Shown here piece by piece: positions 45,622 to 54,339 of a stretch of DNA of 64,000 bases. Each line of letters opens with the position of its first letter. Position 1 is the first letter of the stretch. This stretch comes from Planctomycetota bacterium (GTDB lineage Bacteria > Planctomycetota > UBA1135 > JADKAF01), in contig JADKAF010000001.1 of the NCBI GenBank assembly GCA_016719295.1, positions 4,464,001-4,528,000 on the forward strand. The letters run 5' to 3'. The notes beneath the pieces are model-generated. The model was not told the DNA's origin, searched no databases, and saw nothing but the letters and a program-made list of their open reading frames with translations. A program made the translations under genes and the position numbers.

Positions 45622-46584
45622 TCACGACGACAGCCGCCCGTTGAATACGACGACTCGGAAGTGTTCGATCAGAGCTCGAAGGCCCCCTGTCTCGTAGCGG
45701 TCGCGCGCGATGCCTGCGGCGATATCCGCGGCCTGGATCTCGGCGATCGTTTTCGAATCGACGCTCTCGACCGCACCGACATCGAATCTATGCCCATCAA
45801 CGGTTCCGAGGGTCGCAGATCGCTCGCGAATGCTCCTTATCTCTCGAACCGACAACTCGTTCCCTTCGTCGAACGCTCTCGGAATGCGCAACGAGCAGAG
45901 AAGTGCTGCCCGTTCAATTCGATCGAGATCGACGTAGCGCAAGTCTTCTACGTCACGCCACGCAGTGTCAAAGGCAGAGCCGTCGAGGAGCGCCAGGCTC
46001 GACGCGGTGAATCGCGCAGAGAAGCACCTGACGTTGTTCGGGTTGCGCAGTCGTCCAACCAGAGAAGATCGGTACTTCTCGAAACATGGAATCGAGCCGA
46101 CGTAGCGGTGGAGAGGGGACATGAGCAGTGCCAGCTCGTTCGTGCTGCGCTCGACAGCGCCAAGCAGGCCCTTGTAGGGCCTGAGGCTCCACGCAGCATC
46201 CCCCATCGGCGGCAGCCGCTGATCCACGCCTCGGAGCATGCTGGCGACCTGACGCCGAAGATCGAGCACGATGATCGCAGAGTCTGCTACTCCTCCCAAG
46301 ATCGTCGCACGCAGTCGAGCATCGCATTCGCGCAGTATTCGATGTACGGCAGTCGACTTGACCTCCTGCCATGGCATCACGCCCGCGCGAATCTTGAGTT
46401 CCGATAGCCAACGAAGATCCGCGCGCTTTGACACCTGCGCGACAACGATCACTGGCGCGGCATGCCCACCAGCTGGAATTCGATACGAGTCATCGGCATA
46501 GGACCAGGGTTCGACTTCATCTGCGATCGAGGGGGTCGGCAAGCCGATCGAATCCAGGATGCGATGGGACCGTTGGTAGTGCAT
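45622..46584 (-). CDS. DUF3800-like protein
   Basis: A 320-residue protein. The pattern is YADDSYRIPAGGHAAPVIVV (an acidic 'DDS' start of an RNase-H-like fold), LKIRAGVMPWQEVKSTAVHR (helix with conserved Lys), VADSAIIVLDLRRQ in the middle and DSKTIAEIQAADIAAGIARD near the C-terminus, as in DUF3800 proteins, which are often found in defence islands and phages and may be nucleases. It is oriented against its neighbours. The 'Q-A-A-D' motif replaces the usual 'Q.ADL'. The assignment rests on this motif order. Confidence 0.6.
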   Translation of the reverse strand: MHYQRSHRILDSIGLPTPSIADEVEPWSYADDSYRIPAGGHAAPVIVVAQVSKRADLRWLSELKIRAGVMPWQEVKSTAVHRILRECDARLRATILGGVADSAIIVLDLRRQVASMLRGVDQRLPPMGDAAWSLRPYKGLLGAVERSTNELALLMSPLHRYVGSIPCFEKYRSSLVGRLRNPNNVRCFSARFTASSLALLDGSAFDTAWRDVEDLRYVDLDRIERAALLCSLRIPRAFDEGNELSVREIRSIRERSATLGTVDGHRFDVGAVESVDSKTIAEIQAADIAAGIARDRYETGGLRALIEHFRVVVFNGRLSS

Positions 46585-46769
46585 TCCGAAGGCCGTCGTT
46601 CGCGACGAGTCACTATTCTAGGCCGGCCTGATCTGACATCAACCGAAGCTGCGGCACCTTGGAAGTCGCGCGTTCGCGCAGATCGCGCCGCCGTTCGCGC
46701 ACCCGGATGCTCCAAACATCCGCCACGTGGCCATTCGAAGAATCCTTCGCACCCGGGCTCTATTCGCCT

Positions 46770-46805
46770 TCCCTGCTCCGCGCGCCAGAGCGTGTATGCG
46801 TCCGT
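46770..46805 (+). promoter_or_regulatory. Shared promoter-like motif, copy 3
   Basis: CTCCGCGCGCCAGAGCGTGTATGCG ends at 46800, 32 bp before the ATG at 46833. The core AGAGCGTGTATG is the same as copy 2. Confidence 0.5.
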
Positions 46806-46832
46806 TCCCAACGGCCACAGGAGGCCACGACG

Positions 46833-47387
46833 ATGACGACCACGAACGGACAGATCACGACGGACGCGCAGACCACGAAGCCCGCGGCCAAGAAGCCGAA
46901 GTCGAAGAGCTCGAAGAAGCCCGCGATCAAGCCGACCTGGACCTTGACCGAGTGCGCGCTCGCCTACCTCGAGTCGCTGAAGGTCGCGCGCAAGAGCGAG
47001 TCGACGGTCAACGCCTACGCCGCAGACTTGGACCTCGCGACGGAGGTCCTCGGCACCGAGACGCCGATCGCGCAGATCACGCTCGCCGACGTCGAGCGCT
47101 TCAACGCGAGCGAGCCGGTCCTGCGCACGAAGTCGGGCCGCGACAAGGCCATGCCGACGATCGAGCGCTCGCGCAGGGTGCTCCGGCTCGCGTTGGTCTT
47201 TGCGGAGCAGCAGGGCGCGCTCGAGTCGGCACCGATCGCGGAGAAGCCGAAGCGCGCGAAGAAGGACGTGCCGCTCTCGCAACGCGAGGTGGTCGGCAAC
47301 GATGACGCCAAGCTCTACCCGACCGCGGATCCCAGCGACCCGGCGCAGATCACCTACGCCTCGACGGGCGAGCCGGTCACCGAGTGA
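46833..47387 (+). CDS. Recombinase-like protein with only a core-binding domain
   Basis: A 184-residue protein: a Lys/Ala-rich N-terminus (KPAAKKPKSKSSKKPAIKPT), then a SAM-like core-binding domain of tyrosine recombinases (LTECALAYLESLKVARKSES, TVNAYAADLDLATEVLG) and a tail ending TYASTGEPVTE. The catalytic domain with Arg-His-Arg-Tyr is absent and no frameshift is needed to explain this; the next gene is a complete recombinase 75 bp downstream. It could be a DNA-binding accessory or an excision/directionality factor. GAGG 9 bp before the ATG is a ribosome site. Confidence 0.6.
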   Translation: MTTTNGQITTDAQTTKPAAKKPKSKSSKKPAIKPTWTLTECALAYLESLKVARKSESTVNAYAADLDLATEVLGTETPIAQITLADVERFNASEPVLRTKSGRDKAMPTIERSRRVLRLALVFAEQQGALESAPIAEKPKRAKKDVPLSQREVVGNDDAKLYPTADPSDPAQITYASTGEPVTE

Positions 47388-47462
47388 TCCACGACGGGCG
47401 GCTCGCTGATCGTGGTGGGCCGCCCTGCCTCTCCTTCCAAGCGATCAATCCAAGGAGGCACC

Positions 47463-48302
47463 ATGCTTCTCCACGAAGCCCTCGATGCGTTCGTGCTTCA
47501 GCTCCAGGCCGATGGTCGGAGCGTGCACACCATCAAGCAGTACTCGAGGCACTTGCGGCTCTTCAGCTCCTGGCTCGCCGCGAACGGCATCCCGGACGAG
47601 CTCGACGGCATTACGACGCAGACCATCGCACTCTTCTTGACCTCGCTCATGGCGAGGCAGACGGCGGCAGGCGCGACGAAGCTGGCGACGAGCACGAACG
47701 CGTTGCGGACCAGCGTCAGGGTCTTCTTCCAGTTCTGCGAGCTCGCGAGCTACGTGCAGCGCAGCCCTGGCATGCTCGTCAGGCGCGCAAGGTGCGGCGA
47801 GCCGCCTCCGCGAGCGCTCTGCGACGTCGAGGTCGAGCGGTTGCTGGCCGCGGCCTCGAAGGGCGAAGAGAGGGACGAGCTCCTGGTCAGGTTGCTCTTG
47901 GGCACCGGGCTCAGGCTCGGCGAGGCCTTGGCCCTCGAGGTTGGGGACATCGACCTCCGGCGCGGGACGATCGCGGTGCGGACAGCGAAGGGCGACAGGC
48001 CGAGGGTCGCGTTCGTGCCGGCGGAGCTGGGTGCCCGGCTGGCCGAGTGGACCCGGGACCGAGAGGGCCGGCTGTTTCCGATCTCGGGGCGGCACGCGCA
48101 GCGGGTGATCGGGCGGATGGCGCGCGAGGCGGGAGTGACGGCGTCGGCGCACTGCTTGAGGCACACCGTGGCGACCAGGGTCTACGCGAGGACCGGCGAT
48201 CTCGGCGTAGTGCAGCGGGTCCTGGGGCACGCCAGCGTCGCGACGACGGTCAGGTACGCTAGGGCGGAAGAATCGGCGGTGCGGAGGGCGATGGGGGCGT
48301 GA
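47463..48302 (+). CDS. Tyrosine recombinase, XerC/XerD-like
   Basis: A 279-residue protein from ATG 47463 with a strong site AAGGAGG 6 bp before it. The core-binding domain (GRSVHTIKQYSRHLRLFSSW) and catalytic domain are complete: LLGTGLRLGEALALEVGDID (Arg), SAHCLRHTVATRVYARTG (His-x-x-Arg) and VLGHASVATTVRYAR (His, Tyr). It likely integrates or excises the phage-like element or resolves dimers. It is the last gene of that block, followed by IS91 debris. Confidence 0.88.
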   Translation: MLLHEALDAFVLQLQADGRSVHTIKQYSRHLRLFSSWLAANGIPDELDGITTQTIALFLTSLMARQTAAGATKLATSTNALRTSVRVFFQFCELASYVQRSPGMLVRRARCGEPPPRALCDVEVERLLAAASKGEERDELLVRLLLGTGLRLGEALALEVGDIDLRRGTIAVRTAKGDRPRVAFVPAELGARLAEWTRDREGRLFPISGRHAQRVIGRMAREAGVTASAHCLRHTVATRVYARTGDLGVVQRVLGHASVATTVRYARAEESAVRRAMGA

Positions 48303-48394
48303 AGGCGGGATCGAATTCGGTCGGCCAGCCTTCTGCCGGGCTCCGTTCCGGCCTCAAAGCACATGTGCCAGCGCCACTCGCTTGGGGTATAGGG

Positions 48395-48705
48395 CCGGGA
48401 GGCAGGTTTTCCACGCACGACGGCGGTGGCGAAGCTGGCACGACGTGATTGCGCCAGCTCGCGGCGGGAGGGCGGATGCCGGGGTACGTGAGCATCGGTC
48501 TCCCCTGTCGCGGGACGAGAGCGACGAGTCGCTCGAGGAAGGCCGAGGGTTCGAAGCGGAGGGCCGGAGTGCCGTCGGCGATGGGACGAGCGAGACGGAA
48601 GACGAAGTCGCCTTCCGGAGAGAGGGAGAGCTGCTCGGCGGCGAAGGGCGGACGGAGGACGCAGCGTGCGAGTCGTTCGCGGCGGAGACGTTCGCGCGGG
48701 TACGC
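48395..48705 (-). pseudogene. Remnant of IS91-type (Y2/HUH) transposase, C-terminal region
   Basis: Minus-strand frame: RRERLARCVLRPPFAAEQLS, LSPEGDFVFRLARPIADGTP, FEPSAFLERLVALVPRQGRP, TYPGIRPPAASWRNHVVP. This is the conserved block after the catalytic domain of IS91/IS801-type transposases, including the 'L..LVP.P......Y.G..A....R..VVP' ending. The catalytic half is absent. It is homologous to the shorter remnant at 2603-2755. Confidence 0.6.
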
Positions 48706-48983
48706 GCACGGTGGCGTGGAGCGAGAAGCCGGCGGCGCGAGCGCAGAGCGCAGGGGAGTTCTGAATCGGCCCGCGAGAGTGGGATCGCCGAGACGCTCGA
48801 GATTCGAGACGGAAGCTGAATGTTGTGGAGAACCATCCAGGCTCTACTCGCCCGCCGCGGCGGGAGGCACGCTGTGGAGGTACTCGGATCTCGTCGAGAA
48901 ACCCAACCGCCTCGCCGGGATGGACGCCGTCACGGGGGTGTGCGAAGCTGCGGGCCGCTTCACCTTCCAGGCAGTCATGTGTC

Positions 48984-50060
48984 GTGGCCACTACCGTCGA
49001 GAGCATCAGAAAGATGGTCATCGCCTTCAAGAAGGGCGATGCGACGGCCTTTCACTCGGCGGTGCAGGAGTACATCGACGAGGAGCGGCGGAGAAATCAC
49101 CCTGTTGTCGCGCGCGATATTGAGCGCATCCTCCGGAATGGGCACTCCTTCAGCTTGACCCCGCTGGTCGCGCACGAACCGGGGCTGCCGCATGACGTAC
49201 CGCGAGACAAGGAACGCGGCACACCCCTCGTCGAGCTGCGAGAGGACGAGCGTCCGCTTGAAGAGCTGGTGCTGCGCGAGGAGACCCAGGAGACCATCGG
49301 GCGCATCGTTCTGGAAAACCGCAGGGTCGAGCTGCTCCTGTCGCACGGTCTGCGTCCAGCCGGCAGGGTTCTTTTTTGCGGTCCACCAGGCTGCGGGAAG
49401 ACCGTCGTTGCGGGGGCCCTTGCGAAGGCGCTCTACTACCCGCTCGCGCTCGTGCGATTCGACGCAGTTGTCTCCTCATACCTAGGGGACACCGCCGCGA
49501 ACCTGCGCAAGGTGTTCGACTTCGCGCGCTCACGCCCGTTGGTGCTGTTCTTCGACGAGTTCGACGCGATCGGCAAGCGGCGCACCGACGAGGACGACCA
49601 CGGCGAGCTGAAGCGAGTGGTGAACTCCTTCTTGCAGATGCTCGATGGCTTCCGCGGAGAATCGCTCATCATTGCCGCGACGAACCACGAGCAAATCCTC
49701 GACCCTGCACTGTGGCGCCGGTTCGACGAGATCGTTCAGTTCCCGCGACCCGACGCCGCTCAGATCGAGCTGCTGCTCGCTCGAAGCCTTCGGCAGGTAG
49801 GAGTGTCGCCCTCGGTGAACCTGCGGGAACAGGCGACGAAACTCGTCGGCCTGTCGTTCGCAGATGTGGAGCGCATCGCGCTTGATGCCATCAAGCTTTA
49901 CGTCATCGAAGGAGCGAAGGAGATCGACCGTCGAATGTTCGACGAGTCGGTTGCACGGCAACAGCAGCGCGTGGCGCTGACTGGCGCGGATTCCGTGCGC
50001 CCGCGCAAGAGCAAACAGAGCGCAAAGAAGGCGCGCCGTGCCTCACCGCGACGGAGATAA
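48984..50060 (+). CDS. ietA: AAA ATPase of an IetAS-type defence/incompatibility pair
   Basis: A 358-residue protein from GTG 48984 (MATTVESIRKMVIAFKKGDA); an ATG at 49014 is the alternative. A helical N-terminal domain is followed by a classical AAA module: Walker A VLFCGPPGCGKTVVAGALAK, Walker B PLVLFFDEFDAIGKR, sensor 1 LIIAATNHEQILD and the arginine-finger region ALWRRFDEIVQFPRP. The next gene, overlapping by 23 bp, is a subtilisin-like protease. This pairing is the ietA-ietS arrangement, first seen as a plasmid incompatibility locus and later reported as an anti-phage system. IetA presumably unfolds or delivers substrates to the protease. Confidence 0.85.
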   Translation: MATTVESIRKMVIAFKKGDATAFHSAVQEYIDEERRRNHPVVARDIERILRNGHSFSLTPLVAHEPGLPHDVPRDKERGTPLVELREDERPLEELVLREETQETIGRIVLENRRVELLLSHGLRPAGRVLFCGPPGCGKTVVAGALAKALYYPLALVRFDAVVSSYLGDTAANLRKVFDFARSRPLVLFFDEFDAIGKRRTDEDDHGELKRVVNSFLQMLDGFRGESLIIAATNHEQILDPALWRRFDEIVQFPRPDAAQIELLLARSLRQVGVSPSVNLREQATKLVGLSFADVERIALDAIKLYVIEGAKEIDRRMFDESVARQQQRVALTGADSVRPRKSKQSAKKARRASPRRR

Positions 50061-52509
50061 ACGCTACCCGCACCTTCGCCTCGCACAGCTCGATCAGACC
50101 TGGAAGCGACGAGCGCGTCGGGCACCACCAGCGCCGCCTCCCGGGCGCGGGACTCGCGGGAGCTTCGGCGCAAAGTTCCGGAATCGGCTCACCGAGCTGG
50201 AGACTGATGCGCGCAAGCTCGTGTCTCCTACGAAAGCCATCCAGCCCCACCTCGTATTTCGGTTGCCGCTCTCGCCGAAGGCGAGCCCCGATGCCGTCGT
50301 TGAGAAGCTCGAAGCGGTCGGACTGCACGTGGTGAGCGTCGAGCCAGACCGCGCCGTGGTTGCGTTCCGCGACGACCAAGACCTCACCGGGTTCCGCGAC
50401 GCGATCAAGGTCTACGAGGCCGGACCGAAACAGGACATCAATCCGAAGACCAAGAAGCCATACAAGTCCACCACGTACGACGTGTTCGAGTACGTCGAGG
50501 CCGACCAGATGGCGTTGTGGAGCGCCTCCGACCGCATCGGCCCTCGGTTGGCGGCACAGATCGGAACCGACGGGAGCAGAATCGAGGCGAAGGCGCTCTA
50601 CGTGGTCGAGATGGATCTCTGGCACCGCGGCACGCAGGATCTGGCGAGGGCCGGTCGCATTGAGGTCGAAAAAGCTATTGGGACAACCAGCAATCACGAC
50701 GACGAGAATAACGTGGTCGATTGGTACGACGGCGACTTCGTATGTCTGGTGAAGGCGAGAGTTCGCGGGACGACGCTACGGCAGTTGCTCGAGCTGCCGA
50801 TCGTGGCCGAGATCGAGCTGCCGCCGGTTCCGGTCTTCGATGCCGCGCAAGCAGCTCGGGCCGACAGAAAGCTGTTCCCGAACCCACCGCGACCAAAGCT
50901 CGACGGGCCCCGCGTATGTGTCCTCGATAGCGGGATCACGTCGGGGCACCCGCTCCTTGCAGCGAACGTGGGCCACGAGGAAGCCATCCTCCCGGCCGGT
51001 ACGTCCGCGACGGACCAACACGGCCACGGGACCCACGTTGCCGGAGTCGCCGTTTTCGGCAGCGTGCGCGCGTGCTACGAGGGTGGCGTCTTCTCATCGC
51101 CGATCGTCTTGTTCAGTGCCCGCGTGCTCAACGAGCACAACCGCTTCGACGACGAGAAGCTCATCGTCAACCAGATGCGGACGGCGATCGAGACGTTCCG
51201 GAAGTCTCCGCACAACTGTCGCGTGTTCAACCTCTCGCTAGGCTCGGCGGATCCTGCGAGTACCGATAAGCAGTCTCCATGGGGCGAAGCGCTCGACCTT
51301 CTCGCTCGAGAGCTGCAAGTACTTCTCGTCGTGAGCGCGGGGAACAACGGGTCGGTGGCGACGAGCAACTCGAAAGAGGCCGAGAGAATCCTCAAGAGTC
51401 ATCCGAGGCACCTTGCAGCACCCGAAGCGCGGCTCGCGGAACCTGCCACGGCGGCCATTGCGGTCACCGTCGGTGCGTTGATCGAGCACGATTTGGTCGG
51501 AGTCCGTCGTGGCGCGGGAGCGGCAGATCTAGTCCGAAGCCTGGGCAAGTCCTCGGAACCATCGCCGTTCACGCGCGTCGGGCCGGGCCTCGCGAAGTCC
51601 GTCAAGCCCGAGTTCGTGGACTTCGGGGGCGGGCTCGTCTGGGAGGGAACGGCGGGCCATCGGCGGATCCGCACTGACGACGCTATCAGCGTCATGTCGT
51701 TCGACCGCGAGCACACCAAGCGGCTGTTCGCGTACGACGTGGGCACGAGCTTCGCGGCCCCGCGAGTTGCTCGAATCGCCGCACTCCTCTGGGACAAGTT
51801 GCGTACGGATCTCGGGGAAGAACCGCACCCGAACTTGGTCCGCGCGGTGCTCGCGACCGCGGCGAGTGTGCCGACCGCAAGCAAGACGTTGATCGAGAGC
51901 ACGTGCGGAGACGAAGCCGTGATGCACGTCTGCGGCTACGGCCAGATCGACGAGGATCTCGCCATGAACTCTGGTGACCGGCGAGTAACGCTGGTCGCCC
52001 AAGCCGAACTCCAGCTCGACCACTTCCGGATCTACGAGGTGCCGACGCCGGACGACTTCAAGCAGGCGGCCGGCGAGAAGGTGATCACCGTGGCGCTCGC
52101 TTTCGATCCGCCCGTTCGGCGTCGTCGGCAGGACTATCTCGGTGTCCACATGGACTTCATGTTGATCCGAGGAAAGACGCCCGCCGAAATCAGCGAGGCC
52201 TACCGTGCGGTGGCCGGCGAGGAAGACGCAGAGCGCGCGTTCAAGCCGCCGTATAGGGTTGCCATCGAGCCAGCGCAGACCAGGGGACCCGCGAAGGGCA
52301 CGCTCCAGCGCGGAGAGTTCCGTTTCAAGCGCGAGAACAAGAGCTACGGAGACAGGTTCTACCTCGTTGTGCGCGCATCCCGACGATGGGCGCCCGCCGA
52401 CATCGAGACGCAGAGCTTCGCGGTCGCAGTAACACTCGAAGCGGATGACCCGCAGCTCTACGCCCGCCTCCAAACGCGCGCACGTGCGCGCGTGCGAACA
52501 CAGCGGTAG
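50038..52509 (+). CDS. ietS: Subtilisin-like serine protease of an IetAS-type pair
   Basis: An 823-residue cytoplasmic protein (no signal peptide) from GTG 50038. About 280 N-terminal residues are of unknown fold. The S8 protease domain follows: Asp in RVCVLDSGITSGHPLL, His in DQHGHGTHVAGVAVFG, oxyanion Asn in LLVVSAGNNGSVATS, Ser in AYDVGTSFAAPRVARIAALL. A beta-rich C-terminal region follows. All three catalytic residues are present, so it should be active. It overlaps the ATPase gene and the two are surely co-translated. Confidence 0.88.
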   Translation: MPHRDGDKRYPHLRLAQLDQTWKRRARRAPPAPPPGRGTRGSFGAKFRNRLTELETDARKLVSPTKAIQPHLVFRLPLSPKASPDAVVEKLEAVGLHVVSVEPDRAVVAFRDDQDLTGFRDAIKVYEAGPKQDINPKTKKPYKSTTYDVFEYVEADQMALWSASDRIGPRLAAQIGTDGSRIEAKALYVVEMDLWHRGTQDLARAGRIEVEKAIGTTSNHDDENNVVDWYDGDFVCLVKARVRGTTLRQLLELPIVAEIELPPVPVFDAAQAARADRKLFPNPPRPKLDGPRVCVLDSGITSGHPLLAANVGHEEAILPAGTSATDQHGHGTHVAGVAVFGSVRACYEGGVFSSPIVLFSARVLNEHNRFDDEKLIVNQMRTAIETFRKSPHNCRVFNLSLGSADPASTDKQSPWGEALDLLARELQVLLVVSAGNNGSVATSNSKEAERILKSHPRHLAAPEARLAEPATAAIAVTVGALIEHDLVGVRRGAGAADLVRSLGKSSEPSPFTRVGPGLAKSVKPEFVDFGGGLVWEGTAGHRRIRTDDAISVMSFDREHTKRLFAYDVGTSFAAPRVARIAALLWDKLRTDLGEEPHPNLVRAVLATAASVPTASKTLIESTCGDEAVMHVCGYGQIDEDLAMNSGDRRVTLVAQAELQLDHFRIYEVPTPDDFKQAAGEKVITVALAFDPPVRRRRQDYLGVHMDFMLIRGKTPAEISEAYRAVAGEEDAERAFKPPYRVAIEPAQTRGPAKGTLQRGEFRFKRENKSYGDRFYLVVRASRRWAPADIETQSFAVAVTLEADDPQLYARLQTRARARVRTQR

Positions 52510-52647
52510 AGGGTCACGAGCCCCGGCCGCCGATGGGTCGTGGGTAGGCGATCACGTCGTGCATCGGGTACTCCACGCCCTTCCTGCTCGGGTACGGATA
52601 GTTGTCGTGTGTGAAGGAGTGACTTCCCCTTCCGGCGCCGACACGCG

Positions 52648-52848
52648 CGTCGAGGCCGGCGAGCTCACCAACGCCGAGGCCGCTGCCGAGCTCGGCATCA
52701 ATCCCGCGGCGTGGTCGTCGTGGAAGGCGTACCCCGCGAAGCGGGCGTCCCGCATCCGACCCGGCGGAGCGCCTCGATCAGCTCTAGCGGTTCGGTAGGG
52801 AGCTGAAGCGGCGGCTGAACGCGATGCTGCGGTTCGTAGAGGAGTGAT
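52648..52848 (+). pseudogene. Broken small HTH-like gene, copy 1
   Basis: It begins RVEAGELTNAEAAAELGINP and AAWSSWKAYPAKR, a helix-turn-helix-like start; the end RFGRELKRRLNAMLRFVEE with its stop at 52846-52848 is in another frame. The gene is clearly related to the one at 53187-53471 and by its tail to the scraps at 2822 and 12162. It is non-functional because of at least one frameshift. Confidence 0.4.
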
Positions 52849-52920
52849 GGCCGGGGTAGGTCGGGCCCGCCGGAACGGAACGTAAGCGGATGGCGCGGGA
52901 AATCACGCGGCTACGCGCGC

Positions 52921-53118
52921 TTGCCGCAAGGACACGACCTCGGCGTCACCACCGTCCCCGAGGGCCTCCCCGCCGAACTCTTCCCGGCCTGGTCCACAGC
53001 GATCGCCTCCCTCACCGACCGCGAGTTCTCCGCGGTGGTCCTCCGCTTCGGGTTCCGGACGGGCACGCCCGAGTCGCTCGCCGCCATCGGCCGTGAGCTC
53101 GGTGAGAACCGATTCCAT
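52921..53118 (+). pseudogene. Sigma-70 region 4-like fragment
   Basis: FPAWSTAIASLTDREFSAVV, LRFGFRTGTPESLAAIGREL follow the pattern of sigma-70 region 4.1/4.2 ('L..RE..V..LRFG.......L..IG..L'). The helix-turn-helix is cut after GRELGEN, where unrelated sequence begins. The DNA around 52,885-52,935 also matches 60,575-60,625, so it rides on transposon debris. Confidence 0.4.
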
Positions 53119-53186
53119 GAGCCCCGATCGAGGGCGCGTAGAACTTGGCATCCCCTAACCCCGCCGAGGCCGCCACGCCCGTCGCC

Positions 53187-53471
53187 ATGATCGGGCGCGT
53201 TCAGGCCGGCGAGCTGAACAACGCCGCGGCGGCGCGGGAGCTGGACCTGAACCTCGGGACGTGGGCGGTCTGAAAGTCGGGCTACTTGGGGCGGACCGGT
53301 GGCAAGAAGCGAGCTCGCCCACCGGCCAAGGCCACGACGCGCGCATCGGCGCCGACCGACTTCCTCGCCGGCGTCGTCGCGCAGCTCGAGGGGATGCAGC
53401 GGTTCGGCAAGGAGCTGCGAGAGCGGACCCGGGCGATGATCGATTTGGTGGAGCGTCGGTTTTCGGGGTAG
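53187..53471 (+). pseudogene. Broken small HTH-like gene, copy 2, in-frame stop
   Basis: From ATG 53187: GRVQAGELNNAAAARELDLN, LGTWAV, then TGA at 53271-53273 where copy 1 has Trp, then KSGYLGRTGGKKRARPPAKA and the tail GMQRFGKELRERTRAMIDLV. A single G-to-A change at the Trp codon would explain the stop. Otherwise 94 codons in one frame. Family unknown. Confidence 0.45.
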
Positions 53472-53760
53472 GGGCGGCGAAGAGCGCGTCGGGACGGCAC
53501 TCGTCGCCGGTAGTCCGGAGTGAGCGGGCAGGGAGCAGAGGCGCAGCGCGAGTCCGCTACGGACCTTAGCCGAGATCGCCTCGCTGCTCGCAATCTCCCC
53601 GTCAGCGCGCACAGCCCCGAGCACCATGGCGCGGTCGACGAACCGCGGCCTCGCCAATCACCTTCGCAGCAGGGGGGGCTAACGCGCTCGTCGAGCTCCG
53701 CCCAAGGTGTCACGCGCTCAACCGGCCAGGAGAGCGTGACGCGGGTCTGAGGCTGCGGGC
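53472..53760. other. Degenerate stretch without a gene
   Basis: Frames on both strands are short or repetitive. It lies between a broken HTH gene and a glycosyltransferase fragment. Nothing recognisable. Confidence 0.4.
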
Positions 53761-54195
53761 TCAGGCCGCTGGCGACGGAACAGCGCGATCGCGAGAGCGT
53801 GCTTCGCCGGGACGGCGACCTCCTGCGCGGCGTCGGCCAGATCGGCGACGGCGGCGCAGTGACGAGGCTCGTCGCGTAGGGTCCGGATTCGATTGGGGCG
53901 GAGCAGGGATGCGATCTAGGAGCGCCACGGGCAGCGCCACCCAGATGGAAAGCAGCTCGAGCGGACGCACGCCTAACGACCCGGCAGCGCGCGATCCAGC
54001 GCCGCCTCCATCTGGTCGGCGGCGCGCTCCCAGTCAAAGCGCCGCGCGAAGGAGAGCGCCGCCGCCGACATGCGCGCGGCCAGCGCGTCGTCGCCGAGCA
54101 ACGCGCTGATGCGCGCTGCGAAGCCGTCGACATCGCCGACGGGGACCAGGAAGCCCGTCTCTCCGTGGCGGACAGAATCGCGCAGGCCGGGCGCT
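53761..54195 (-). pseudogene. Glycosyltransferase (GT4-type) C-terminal fragment and following membrane-protein stub
   Basis: APGLRDSVRHGETGFLVPVG, DVDGFAARISALLGDDALAA and FDWERAADQMEAALDRALPG, ending at 53973, are the C-terminal nucleotide-sugar-binding half of a GT4 glycosyltransferase. Only about 75 residues are left. Three bases later a GTG at 53970 starts RPLELLSIWVALPVALLDRI, a membrane-helix start that turns to Arg-rich noise and ends at 53761. Both belong to a lost surface-polysaccharide operon. Confidence 0.5.
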
Positions 54196-54318
54196 GCAGG
54201 CGTGGAGCTTCTCGGCGAGGTGAGTCTCGAGCGGATAGATCCGGTGCGTGGCTGGTGCGATGCCGGCGAACGCGAGCAGGTCTTCCGCGAGCACCTGCTC
54301 CGGCTCGCTACGCGGCAT
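54196..54318 (-). pseudogene. AbiEii-type nucleotidyltransferase toxin fragment
   Basis: VLAEDLLAFAGIAPATHRIY and PLETHLAEKLHAC match the conserved 'FAGI.P......E.HLAEKLHAYT' segment of AbiEii/AbiGii toxins, nucleotidyltransferases of type IV toxin-antitoxin and abortive-infection systems. The catalytic part and antitoxin are missing; it is fused directly to the glycosyltransferase fragment. Confidence 0.5.
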
Positions 54319-54339
54319 GCGTCGACGAGGTCCTGGTCG

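Noticed and set aside
46833..47387. The core-binding-only protein as a frameshifted recombinase
   Set aside because: No catalytic-domain sequence follows in any frame before the next gene, so a frameshift does not explain it.
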